Assembly: GCA_963578605.1 (NCBI GenBank)
Contig: CAUZEA010000047.1
Location: forward strand, 1-40,479
DNA: 40,479 nucleotides
Direction: 5' to 3'
Source of the DNA: JAKVCB01 sp963578605
GTDB taxonomy: Bacteria; Planctomycetota; Planctomycetia; Pirellulales; Lacipirellulaceae
The position numbers and the translations under genes were made by a program. The notes under the pieces were generated by a model. That model ran no database searches, was not told the DNA's origin, and saw only the letters and a list, made by a program, of their open reading frames with translations. How positions within the stretch are numbered: position 1 is the stretch's first letter; every line of letters starts with the position of its first letter. Below are positions 8,719-16,662 of this stretch, in pieces.

Positions 8719-9945
8719 TCAGTTTGCGCCGCGCCACGAGGACCATTTTTCTAAAGCTAACGAGCGGTGTCTTTCGGTTTCAAAGCCGAGCGATCCTATT
8801 TTGAACAACCAGGGGCTGTCTGGGACCGGGCGCTGAAAACCATAATCGGCGAGTTTTTGTCCGGTGCCATGCACCAAAGCCGCCAGGGCGATGTCGCGCA
8901 GCTCTACGGTCGTCGGAGGAATCTGCTTGCCACCCACGTTTGTGCCGCCTCTCTGAAAACAGATAAGCCGCTCTGAGAGCAGCGGTTCAAGCTTCAGGAC
9001 CTGCTGCCGATCAGCGAGTTTTGAGATGGCCAGCACAGCTTGGGCGCGATACTTGGCGTGCCATCGCGCCGAATCCGGCTTACCCTGGGCAACGCCCCAG
9101 GCAAACGGCAATGCCTCGCGAAGATCATGGGTAACCATCAAGAGAAGCTTGTACTCGATAAGCCCCGAAACGTTCCCGCGGCGCAACATAATCCACTCAA
9201 CGAAGAGACGTCGAATCTGTATCTCGTACCCACCCGATGTAAGCGATGTGCTCAGCGGGGCGTATTTTACAAGATTGCCAACCCGCGCGATACCACCCTC
9301 GGACAACTCTTCTGAACACGCGACGGTGACGAACAGTGCGGCCGCACAACTCCCCAAGGGGGGACTCATTACAACAGTCCGGTCTTGAAAAACTGGCCGC
9401 GCACGCTGCCAGTTGATTAGCCTGACCGCGCGTTCGGTGAGTAACGTATCGAGATCAACGGCCTGATTGTTAAAGGCTGCCGCCATCAGCTCACGTTCAT
9501 GATGTTGCATCTGTACGAACAATGCCCGCGTTGACGGCTTATCGCCAACCAATTGTCGAAACGTATCCCACCCTGGAAAAGTTAAATCATTTTTCCCCTC
9601 AACATCGGCAGCAAAAGACTCCAATCGCTTGTCGAATTCCCCCTGCTCGATTTGAATGAGTAGACGACGCGCGCGGGCCCGGACCTCAGGATTGGGGCTT
9701 TCGGCGACGTCAAGCAATTCGGGTCGAGTGGCAAAACCAGCCTTTAACAACGCAGCCGTAGCTGTCTCACGAACGAGATAATTGTCGTCATTGAGCTGGT
9801 GTATCCAATCCGAAACTTGAATGTGGGACGGGCCAGGATCGCCTGGGGCTACCTCCGACCAGGTCGCAACCACCATTGCCATCAGCCAGGCAGCCCCCTG
9901 CAGACCGAACCTGGTGTTTCGTACGTGCTGGCAGCGAATTCTCAT
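8719..9945 (-). CDS. Secreted HEAT-like protein of unknown function
   Basis: 408 residues from the ATG at 9945. This start gives a good signal peptide: R-rich start, then LQGAAWLMAMVVATWSEVA with a likely cleavage site near residue 36-38. The next about 70 residues look like one or two HEAT-type helical repeats (WIHQLNDDNYLVRETATAALLKAG, PNPEVRARARRLL), a pattern frequent in planctomycete secreted proteins. The rest is mostly helical, including a region near residue 340 (YRAQAVLAISKLADR) that may be another repeat. No catalytic motif was recognised. A longer reading frame extends upstream to 10089 but reads through a 21-bp minisatellite and is rejected. A GGGGG run lies about eight bases before the chosen start. 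Confidence 0.7.
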   Translation of the reverse strand: MRIRCQHVRNTRFGLQGAAWLMAMVVATWSEVAPGDPGPSHIQVSDWIHQLNDDNYLVRETATAALLKAGFATRPELLDVAESPNPEVRARARRLLIQIEQGEFDKRLESFAADVEGKNDLTFPGWDTFRQLVGDKPSTRALFVQMQHHERELMAAAFNNQAVDLDTLLTERAVRLINWQRARPVFQDRTVVMSPPLGSCAAALFVTVACSEELSEGGIARVGNLVKYAPLSTSLTSGGYEIQIRRLFVEWIMLRRGNVSGLIEYKLLLMVTHDLREALPFAWGVAQGKPDSARWHAKYRAQAVLAISKLADRQQVLKLEPLLSERLICFQRGGTNVGGKQIPPTTVELRDIALAALVHGTGQKLADYGFQRPVPDSPWLFKIGSLGFETERHRSLALEKWSSWRGAN

Positions 9946-10019
9946 TGCGTGTGCCCCCAACCACCTACTGCAAGACAGCATGCTGAAAGGACGTTCCCCG
10001 GTTGTTGAACCAACCGTAA

Positions 10020-10094
10020 CCCCATGGCCAAAATCCCAGGCCCCATGGCCAAAAATGCCAGGATCCACGACACAAATGCCAGGATCCACGACAC
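10020..10094. repeat. 21-bp minisatellite, about four units
   Basis: Two identical 21-base units occupy 10053-10073 and 10074-10094 (core ATGCCAGGATCCACGACAC). Just before them CCCCATGGCCAAAA occurs at 10020 and again at 10041, also 21 bases apart, with a shared CCAGG core. The array therefore contains two diverged and two identical units. It lies in the gap upstream of the secreted HEAT-like gene and before the structured RNA. Confidence 0.85.
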
Positions 10095-10231
10095 GCCCCC
10101 CTCATCGTACGCCGCGTGGACAACTCCGACCACACCATTCTCGCATCGCGTCGCAACTGTTTCGACCAGCCAAGATTGACAAATCCAACGCAAATCAGCA
10201 CAAAAAGTGTGACACCAAGCGAAAAAATTGC

Positions 10232-10260
10232 TTGTGTTTGCACCACCGGGTGGTTAGAAT
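10232..10260 (+). promoter_or_regulatory. Candidate sigma70-type promoter for the structured RNA
   Basis: A -35-like TTGTGT (10232-10237) is separated by 17 bases from TAGAAT (10255-10260), which matches five of six bases of the consensus -10. The predicted start, about 10266-10268, lies at the 5' side of the closing stem of the RNA described below. The spacer contains the inverted repeat ACCACCGGGTGGT (10241-10253), a possible operator. The -35 is weak, so this is a prediction. Confidence 0.45.
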
Positions 10261-10261
10261 T

Positions 10262-10445
10262 GGGAGGACTTGGGATTTGTGGCCGCTTGCAGCCGAAACT
10301 GCTAAAGTGCCTACGTCGCTAGTTGGACCACCCTTTTGTGGGTTGGTTACCCGCCCCTCTGGGGCACTGCTGGTACGTAACTCGCACAAATTGATCGTCC
10401 TTTCGCTGGGCCGCAGCTTCTGAGTGTTGGAGCTGCGGTTTTTTT
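10262..10445 (+). ncRNA. Predicted structured RNA, riboswitch-like leader or small RNA
   Basis: About 180 bases in a gene-free gap upstream of the metB-like gene fold by eye into a closed multi-helix RNA. GGGAGGAC (10262-10269) pairs with GTCCTTTC (10397-10404). After a 5x5 internal loop, ATTTGTG (10275-10281) pairs with CACAAAT (10385-10391). Inside are a hairpin GCAG/CTGC (10289-10292 with 10299-10302), a hairpin ACCACCC/GGGTTGGT (10327-10333 with 10340-10347) and a hairpin GCCCC-TCT-GGGGC (10353-10365). AGTGCC (10306-10311) could pair instead with GGCACT (10363-10368), which excludes the last hairpin, and TACGT (10312-10316) could pair with ACGTA (10375-10379) as a pseudoknot. An intrinsic terminator follows at once. 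I could not match it to a known riboswitch class by eye; a 6S-like or other small RNA is also possible. Confidence 0.5.
10411..10445 (+). terminator. Intrinsic terminator or attenuator ahead of the metB-like gene
   Basis: CCGCAGCT (10411-10418) pairs perfectly with AGCTGCGG (10431-10438) around a 12-base loop, followed by seven T (10439-10445). It is on the plus strand, 102 bases before the ATG of the metB-like gene and directly after the predicted structured RNA. It therefore either ends a small RNA or acts as an attenuator controlling the downstream gene. Confidence 0.88.
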
Positions 10446-10547
10446 ATTGCCTTGTGAAACTGGCTACCTCGCCACAACACATGTCGCGGAGCGAAGTCTC
10501 AGGGCATCCAACCAGGCGCTGTAATGCAACCAGCGGAGACTCAAGCC

Positions 10548-11849
10548 ATGAGTAGCATCGAAATCCCCCGGCCGTCTGAACAGCCAGCAAAGCCACTCGA
10601 TCGGCCCGCGTCTGCAGATGGCCCCACGCTGCCAGCAGAGACCGTGCAACCTGCGGACCCGACCACTCCACGGCGTGCCCAAACTTCGACGACTTCGGTT
10701 CATGCAGGTGAGTCTCGCCGAAAGCCAGCCGACTCGATCACCGATCCCATTTTCTGTGCTTCAACGTACACGTTTCCCGACACCCAGTCGGTCATCGATT
10801 ACATCGAACAAGACCAGGCACGGGAAGAATATGGCCGCTATGGGAATCCTGGTGAACGCGTTGCCGAGCGCAAGCTCGCCGCCCTGGAAGGAGGCGAAAC
10901 CTCCGTACTGTTTTCCAGCGGGATGGCGGCAATCGTCGGCCTTCTCATGGCCAAACTGAATTCCGGGGACGAGATCATCTTTTTTGACGAATGTTATCAC
11001 CGCAGTCGCGAATTCTGCAAGAAACATCTCTCTCGTTTTGGCGTTACGACATACCAAGTTCCCGTGTGTGATTACGACGCAATGGAAGCCGCAATCACGC
11101 CGCACACAAAAATGTTGGTGAGTGAATCGCCTACCAATCCCCATCTGAGTATTGTGGATCTCGATCGATTTGCTGAGCTTGGTCGCAAACATCATGTCGA
11201 TACGTTGATCGACGCTACGTTGGCAACTCCATATAATCTCCGCCCAATCGAAGCAGGAATCGATTACGTCCTCCACTCGGCGACAAAATACCTGGGAGGA
11301 CATAACGATCTTTTGGCCGGAACTGTTGTTGGTTCCAACGAAAAAATGGAAGGCGTGCGGGATCTCCGTGGCATCACGGGAGCTGTGAACAGCCCGCATA
11401 ATTGCTATCTCCTGTTGCGGGGCCTCAAGACGTTTGAACTGCGCATGCTACGCCATAACGAAAACGGGCAGCGGGTAGCTGAGTTTTTGGCGGCTCACCC
11501 CCGGATCGAAAAAGTACTCTACCCAGGGCTCCCGTCGCACAAACACCACGAGTTAGCAAGAAAAACGATGCGCGGCTTTGGGGGCCTGGTTACTTTTTTT
11601 GTGAAAGACGCTGACTGGCGGCAAACAGGCGATATCGTGGACGCTGTGCAGATTCCTAGAATCGCTCCCAGCCTCGGAGGCGTGGAATCCCTCATCGAGC
11701 AACCACTCGTCATGAGCTACTACGAATGCACGCCTGACGAGCGGAAGGTGTTTGGGATTACCGACAATATGATTCGCCTCGCCTGTGGTATCGAAAACCC
11801 AGATGACCTGGTGACCGATCTGGCACAGGCGCTGGAAACAACCGGCTGA
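10548..11849 (+). CDS. metB: Cys/Met-metabolism PLP enzyme, cystathionine gamma-synthase type
   Basis: 433 residues. The first 45 or so are Pro-, Ala- and Thr-rich and look like a disordered extension. The remainder is a trans-sulfuration PLP enzyme: TTSVHAGE near the start of the fold, YGRYGNPG binding the cofactor phosphate, SSGMAAI, and HSATKYLGGHNDLLAG with the PLP-binding Lys near residue 246, then SLGGVESLIEQP and RLACGIENPDDL. The family includes cystathionine gamma-synthase, gamma-lyase and O-acetylhomoserine sulfhydrylase. The HNDLLAG and NSPHNCYLLLRGLKT segments resemble gamma-synthases, but the substrate cannot be fixed from sequence alone. GGAG lies nine bases before the chosen ATG; an in-frame ATG at 10524 has a poorer site. 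Its expression may be controlled by the upstream structured RNA and terminator. Confidence 0.9.
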   Translation: MSSIEIPRPSEQPAKPLDRPASADGPTLPAETVQPADPTTPRRAQTSTTSVHAGESRRKPADSITDPIFCASTYTFPDTQSVIDYIEQDQAREEYGRYGNPGERVAERKLAALEGGETSVLFSSGMAAIVGLLMAKLNSGDEIIFFDECYHRSREFCKKHLSRFGVTTYQVPVCDYDAMEAAITPHTKMLVSESPTNPHLSIVDLDRFAELGRKHHVDTLIDATLATPYNLRPIEAGIDYVLHSATKYLGGHNDLLAGTVVGSNEKMEGVRDLRGITGAVNSPHNCYLLLRGLKTFELRMLRHNENGQRVAEFLAAHPRIEKVLYPGLPSHKHHELARKTMRGFGGLVTFFVKDADWRQTGDIVDAVQIPRIAPSLGGVESLIEQPLVMSYYECTPDERKVFGITDNMIRLACGIENPDDLVTDLAQALETTG

Positions 11850-11974
11850 ACCTGTGACAAGAGCTTGCCGTGCGTCTCGGACAACCTGGGCCGATTTCCG
11901 CGGCAAGCGACCTTCGTACCACAGTTCAAAGCCCTGGCAATTGGAATGGGCCAGGTCCACCGCACCGATCCGGT

Positions 11975-12487
11975 ATGGCAGGAGATCTGTTGTCAATCGC
12001 AACCTGGATATTCCTCGGCCTCGTCACTGCAGTCCTCAGTGGTGCCGCCTCCGCAACTGTCCAACTTGCAGGCTTTGCCCCCCTTGGATTGACATCGATC
12101 GCCACAGGGTCCGCCCTGGGAGCTGCCTTGGCCGGGTTGGCCCGCCTGTGCAATACCTGGCCCAATCGAACCACGCTGCTGCTGACGTTACTCTTCGCAA
12201 CCGCTGCTGTGGTCACGCAACACGTTTGGATGTATCGTGGGTATTGTGATCAGTGGCACCGCGTCCATGATGAGAATCCGGCAGTCGCCCTGTTTCGTAA
12301 CGAATCGGGACCCAAGTCGGTGGGTGTCTATTTGCGGGAAGAGGCGACTCCTCTGCGGACCTTAATGTGGGGAGTTGATGCGATCTTGATCGCCACCACC
12401 ACGGCAGGGATTTTTGCCACCTTGCGGGCGGGACCTGCCCAGTCACCATCCCGGGTAACCGGGAATCAGCACATTCCGCCTGCCTAA
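11975..12487 (+). CDS. Small four-helix membrane protein of unknown function
   Basis: 170 residues, with about four hydrophobic segments: ATWIFLGLVTAVLSGAASATV near the N-terminus, LTSIATGSALGAALAGLA, TLLLTLLFATAAVVT, and ILIATTTAGIFATL near the C-terminus. A soluble stretch of about 60 residues with charged and aromatic residues (MYRGYCDQWHRVHDENP) lies between the third and fourth. I do not recognise the family. The ATG at 11975 has no obvious ribosome site, whereas a TTG at 11990 has AGGAG five bases upstream, so the true start may be five codons later. It lies 20 bases before acpS and probably shares its transcript. Confidence 0.65.
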   Translation: MAGDLLSIATWIFLGLVTAVLSGAASATVQLAGFAPLGLTSIATGSALGAALAGLARLCNTWPNRTTLLLTLLFATAAVVTQHVWMYRGYCDQWHRVHDENPAVALFRNESGPKSVGVYLREEATPLRTLMWGVDAILIATTTAGIFATLRAGPAQSPSRVTGNQHIPPA

Positions 12488-12507
12488 CACGAAGTCCACG
12501 CAGTCCC

Positions 12508-12891
12508 ATGCACATCACCGGAATCGGAACGCAAATTGTTGAGTGTTTGCGAATCGCTCAAGTCATCGAGCGACACGGTGAGCAATTCATCGCCCGCGTA
12601 TTTACGACTCACGAGATTGATTACTGCAGTGGGCAAGCCGCAGCCACACAACACTATGCTGCGTGTTGGGCTGCCAAGGAAGCCATCCTCAAGGCACTCG
12701 GTACAAGGTGGAAGCCCGGCACTGCCTGGCAAGACATCGAAATTCACCACACAAAATCGGGACACGGGAAAGTCACACTCCGCGGCGCGGCTCGTGACTT
12801 GCTGGAACGGTCGGGTATTGTGAAAATACACATCAGTACTTCACATTGCCGCACCCACGCCATCGCCTACGTTATTGTCGAGGGCAACTGA
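12508..12891 (+). CDS. acpS: Holo-ACP synthase homologue with a changed metal ligand
   Basis: 127 residues, normal for AcpS. The protein attaches 4'-phosphopantetheine from CoA to acyl carrier protein, activating it for fatty-acid synthesis. Conserved features are GIGT-x-IVE at the N-terminus, RVFTTHEIDYC, AAKEAILKALGT with E58, and the C-terminal ISTSHCRTHAIAYVIVE. The first motif normally reads GTDIVE, where the Asp binds Mg2+. Here it is GTQIVE, with Q9 (codon CAA) in place of Asp, while the second acidic ligand E58 is kept. The change could weaken catalysis, reflect a shifted metal site, or be a sequence error. No strong ribosome site is visible, but the gene follows the membrane protein closely. 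Confidence 0.9.
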   Translation: MHITGIGTQIVECLRIAQVIERHGEQFIARVFTTHEIDYCSGQAAATQHYAACWAAKEAILKALGTRWKPGTAWQDIEIHHTKSGHGKVTLRGAARDLLERSGIVKIHISTSHCRTHAIAYVIVEGN

Positions 12892-13101
12892 AGCCTTGCT
12901 TCGCCCCCGATTCCACGACGGACTTGCCCGACTGTATGGTCTTGAGAGCGAGTTCTCTGCCCTCTTGCAGAAGAGGGAATTTCATTGCATCCTGGCGGTT
13001 CACGCTGAGTGACTTTTCGCCCCCGAATACCTGTTATCTCCCGCCCTGATCCCGCACGATTGCCCTGATCCTGCTTCACGTCCCACCCAACACGAATTTG
13101 T

Positions 13102-14934
13102 ATGGCGATTATCACGACCCGTGGGCTTTCGATCGGTTTTCGCGGCCCTCCACTGCTGGAGAACGTTACCTGCCAGATTGAAGCGGGACAACGGATTGGC
13201 CTCTTGGGGCGCAATGGCTCTGGCAAGACGACATTCCTGCGGCTGTTGAGCGGTGTCGTCGAACCCGACACCGGCGAAGTGGTCGTCTCCCCCGGAACCA
13301 CCGTTGCACTCCTCCCGCAGGATATTCCCGAGCAGATAGCGGGGCCGGTTGTGGAGGTGGTGGCCAATGCCCTGCCGCCCTGTCCACCTGAGGAAGAATG
13401 GAAGAACCAACACACGGTAGCACAGATTCTACAGCGCATGGATTTGGATGGTGACGACCAGTTTGCCATACTCTCCTCGGGAATGAAGCGACGAGTACTG
13501 CTGGCCCGCGCGCTTGTCGCCGCACCCAGCGTGGTCCTGCTCGATGAACCAACGAACCATCTCGACATTCAGGCTATCACCTGGCTCGAAAAGTTTTTGG
13601 ATACCTTCAAGGGCACACTGATCTTTGTAACCCACGATCGAATGTTCCTCCGCAAATTAGCCCGGCGTATCCTCGAAATCGACCATGGGCACTTGTTTGA
13701 TTGGGTGTGTGATTACGACACTTTTCTCCACCGCAAAGGAGCTGCCTTGCGGGCGGAGGAAAAACAGAGTGCGTTGTTTGACAAGAAACTGGCCCAGGAA
13801 GAAGTATGGATTCGCCAGGGAATTAAAGCACGGCGAACACGAAACGAAGGTCGTGTTCGCGCGCTCAAGGAAAAGCGGCAACTGCGAGCCGAGCGTCGCC
13901 CCGCCGCTGCGAACGTGAAACTCGAAATCGACTCGAGACAACGCAGCGGCAACCTCGTCGCCGAAGTGAAAGACCTCTCGTTCTCTTATGACCAACAAAA
14001 GATCATAGACGGCTTCTCGACCACGATTATGCGTGGCGACAAAATCGGTATTGTCGGGTCCAACGGTGCCGGGAAAACCACACTGCTTCGGCTCCTGCTA
14101 GGTCGATTGACACCGCAATCAGGAACCGTACGGCTGGGCACCCACCTGCAATTTGCCTACTTCGACCAACTCCGCAAGCAGCTCAACGAGGACCGAACCG
14201 TAGAAGAAAATGTCGGCGATGGCTACAAGAATGTGGGCAGTGAAGGCAAGTCCCGGCACATCATCGGGTATCTGCAGAACTTTCTCTTCAGCCCCGAACG
14301 AGCCCGGACTCCCGTGCGATTTCTGTCGGGCGGCGAACGAAATCGTGTTTTGCTCGCACGACTCTTTGCTAAACCAGCCAACGTGATTGTCCTGGACGAA
14401 CCCACCAATGACCTGGATGCCGACACCCTGGAAGTGCTCGAAGCACGGCTTGTCGAGTTCGACGGCGCGGTCCTGTTGGTCAGTCACGATCGGGAATTCC
14501 TGAATCACGTCGTTACGAGCACGGTCGTTTTCGAACCAGAGGGAGTTCGCGAGTACGTGGGTGGCTATGACGACTGGCGACGACAGCGGGCGATCTCTCC
14601 CGCGCCACCCATAACAACTGGACCGAACGCCAGTGGCCCTTCTTCCAGCGCCGCGATCCCCCCGGTGCGCACGCCGCGCAGTCACGGCACGCGCTACCCC
14701 GGTGAAACCAACTCAGGACCTCGCCGCCTGAAATACAAGGAAAAGCAGGAGCTGACGGAGTTGCCAAGCCAGATCGAGCAACTCGAAGCTGAAACGAATC
14801 GACTCCATAAACGAATGGCCCTACCCGAGTTTTATCGACAACCTGCTGACACGATTGCCCAGGAAACTGCCCGCCTCCAGCATCTCGAAGAGGAACTTGC
14901 CAAACGGTACCAGCGCTGGGAAGAGCTTGAATAA
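13102..14934 (+). CDS. uup: ABC-F ATPase, Uup type
   Basis: 610 residues with two ABC domains in one chain and no membrane segment, the ABC-F plan. The first domain has Walker A GRNGSGKTT near residue 35 and Walker B VVLLDEPTNHLD. The linker contains EEVWIRQGIKARRTRNEGR, diagnostic for the Uup branch. The second domain has GSNGAGKTT near residue 318, LSGGERNR near 407 and VIVLDEPTNDLD. The C-terminus, after a Pro/Ser-rich spacer, is a coiled coil of about 75 residues rich in Glu, Leu and Lys, as in Uup, where it binds branched DNA. ABC-F proteins act on ribosomes, and Uup also affects precise excision of transposons. The first signature reads LSSGMKRR rather than LSGGE, which is unusual but tolerable. 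No neighbour suggests a special partner. Confidence 0.93.
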   Translation: MAIITTRGLSIGFRGPPLLENVTCQIEAGQRIGLLGRNGSGKTTFLRLLSGVVEPDTGEVVVSPGTTVALLPQDIPEQIAGPVVEVVANALPPCPPEEEWKNQHTVAQILQRMDLDGDDQFAILSSGMKRRVLLARALVAAPSVVLLDEPTNHLDIQAITWLEKFLDTFKGTLIFVTHDRMFLRKLARRILEIDHGHLFDWVCDYDTFLHRKGAALRAEEKQSALFDKKLAQEEVWIRQGIKARRTRNEGRVRALKEKRQLRAERRPAAANVKLEIDSRQRSGNLVAEVKDLSFSYDQQKIIDGFSTTIMRGDKIGIVGSNGAGKTTLLRLLLGRLTPQSGTVRLGTHLQFAYFDQLRKQLNEDRTVEENVGDGYKNVGSEGKSRHIIGYLQNFLFSPERARTPVRFLSGGERNRVLLARLFAKPANVIVLDEPTNDLDADTLEVLEARLVEFDGAVLLVSHDREFLNHVVTSTVVFEPEGVREYVGGYDDWRRQRAISPAPPITTGPNASGPSSSAAIPPVRTPRSHGTRYPGETNSGPRRLKYKEKQELTELPSQIEQLEAETNRLHKRMALPEFYRQPADTIAQETARLQHLEEELAKRYQRWEELE

Positions 14935-15038
14935 ATTGAAAATTAACCTAGAGTCAACCTGGGCGTTGGTAACCACAGCACCCAAAGTGGCCACCGGTGA
15001 AACAGGGCCAATCCGAGGACCAGAAACTTCCGATCGCA

Positions 15039-16571
15039 ATGAATACGGTTCAACTCGCAATCGATGCCCTTGCTAAGTTCGGCGACCACGCCGCCGAACA
15101 CTTCCAAGGTACAGAAGCTACCGCTGCGGAAATCCTGCACCGTTCCCGCCGGCTGGCAACGGTCCTCAAGGAATTTAACGTAAAAGTTGGTGATCGAGTC
15201 ATCGTCATGATGCCAACCTGCCCCCGTGTTCCAGACTCTTTTTACGCTATCTGGAGAATCGGTGGCGTGGTGGTCCCAATCATGCCACAACTGACTCCTC
15301 CGGAAATCGGTTACATCGTGGAACACGCCGACGCCCAACTGGTCTTAACGTTCCCCCAGTGCATGGCTGCCGTCGCTGAAGCCACTCACCGATTTCCCAA
15401 TTTTCGGAATGTCCTCGTGTTCGGTGAAACCAATGTGGCAGATTCCGTGAACCTCCTCCCGCGGCTCGACGGAGCCCCAGCGGAAGAAACGATTTGCAAC
15501 CGGTCTCACGATGACCTGGCAGCTTTAGTTTATACATCAGGAACCACGGGGCACCCGAAAGGAGTCATGCTTTCGCACGGCAACTTGATTTCGAATATCA
15601 GGGCGGTGGCAAGCATTATCGACGCACCTCCGGGAACAGTTTCTCTAGTGGTTCTCCCCATGAGTCACGTCTACGGAATGTTACTCATGAACCTCGCCAC
15701 CGTGATGGGGGGGCGTTCGATCCTGCACAGCAAATTCGAACCCGCTGAAATCCTCAAAACCATTGAGCAGCATCGAGTCGAACGTATCTCGCTGGTGCCA
15801 GCCATGATGCACGCCCTGATCCACTGCCCCCAACGTGATCAATATGACGTTTCGAGTCTCAAGTATGTCCGGGCCGGTGCTGCTCCCCTGAATGAAAAAC
15901 TCCGCTCTGAATTCGACCGATTGTTTGACTGCCGGGTCAGCGATGGCTATGGCCAGTCCGAAGCGACTTGTGTCGTGGCCGCGTTACCCGACGGCAAACG
16001 GTTTGTAGCAGGCTCGGTCGGGCCTCCGGTTCCGGGTGTCGAAGTTTGTGTACAAGATGAACAGGGCAACCAACTTCCCGCAGGCAACGCGGGAGAAGTT
16101 TGTTTTCGCGGCCCCTCCATCATGAGGGGGTACTGGAAGAATCGTGAAGCAACCGAGCAGGTGATCGTCGATGGCTGGTTGCACTCGGGAGATATTGGGC
16201 ACTTGGATGAAAACGGCTACTTGTTCATTACCGACCGCAAGAAAGACCTGATTATCAAGGGAGGCGAGAATATCTCGCCACGCCAAGTTGAAGAAGCAAT
16301 TCACCACCATCCTGCCGTAATGGAGTGCTCGGTTTTTGGCGTTCCCGACGATACCTTTCAGGAAGAAATTGCTGCAGCGATCGTGCTCCAACCCAATGCC
16401 AAAACCAGTACAGACGAAATCGTGGCCACCGTAGTTCAACACGTCTCGAAGTTCAAGCAACCCAAGTACGTGTGGTTCCGCGACACCCTGCCCAAGACAG
16501 GCACCGGGAAAACGCAAAAGCATCGCTTGCAGGCTGAATGGATCGACGCCTTCGCAAACAGCAATTCCTGA
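15039..16571 (+). CDS. AMP-forming acyl-CoA ligase
   Basis: 510 residues of the class I adenylate-forming superfamily. Motifs are YTSGTTGHPKGVMLSHGN (AMP-binding P-loop, near residue 167), DGYGQSEATCV, the hinge segment GWLHSGDIGHLDENGYLFITDRKKD, GENISPRQVEEAI and the C-terminal catalytic Lys in PKTGTGKTQKHRL. The enzyme activates a carboxylate with ATP and joins it to CoA; the substrate is probably a medium or long fatty acid by similarity, but benzoate- or dicarboxylate-type ligases cannot be excluded. The start is the ATG at 15039; a GTG at 14997 would add 14 residues unlike the family. It follows uup by about 100 bases on the same strand. An OleA-like gene 22 kb away needs acyl-CoAs, but no direct link is shown. 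Confidence 0.88.
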   Translation: MNTVQLAIDALAKFGDHAAEHFQGTEATAAEILHRSRRLATVLKEFNVKVGDRVIVMMPTCPRVPDSFYAIWRIGGVVVPIMPQLTPPEIGYIVEHADAQLVLTFPQCMAAVAEATHRFPNFRNVLVFGETNVADSVNLLPRLDGAPAEETICNRSHDDLAALVYTSGTTGHPKGVMLSHGNLISNIRAVASIIDAPPGTVSLVVLPMSHVYGMLLMNLATVMGGRSILHSKFEPAEILKTIEQHRVERISLVPAMMHALIHCPQRDQYDVSSLKYVRAGAAPLNEKLRSEFDRLFDCRVSDGYGQSEATCVVAALPDGKRFVAGSVGPPVPGVEVCVQDEQGNQLPAGNAGEVCFRGPSIMRGYWKNREATEQVIVDGWLHSGDIGHLDENGYLFITDRKKDLIIKGGENISPRQVEEAIHHHPAVMECSVFGVPDDTFQEEIAAAIVLQPNAKTSTDEIVATVVQHVSKFKQPKYVWFRDTLPKTGTGKTQKHRLQAEWIDAFANSNS

Positions 16572-16662
16572 ACCAGCCAAATCCCCGCATTGGGACTACC
16601 CCCTTTGGTTCAACTCCCCAACGATATGGGCACGGTTACTCAGCCGAGACACGATTTTCCGG

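Larger units (their letters stand above)
9946..10547. other. 602-base gene-free gap holding repeats and a structured RNA
   Basis: From left to right this gap contains the presumed upstream region of the minus-strand HEAT-like gene, a 21-bp minisatellite (10020-10094), a promoter-like element, the predicted structured RNA, its terminator, and about 100 bases of leader of the metB-like gene. No protein-coding gene is supported here. Confidence 0.7.

Noticed and set aside
9946..10089. Longer N-terminus for the HEAT-like protein
   Set aside because: The extension is encoded by the 21-bp minisatellite and would bury the signal peptide.
10262..10445. Assignment to a known SAM riboswitch
   Set aside because: A segment TAAAGTGCC slightly recalls a SAM-I core, but the GGCAACC-type core and helix order of SAM-I and SAM-IV are missing.
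12892..13101. Repeated GCCCTGATCC near 13044 and 13060 as a regulatory repeat
   Set aside because: Two ten-base copies without symmetry or known motif; too little to support.
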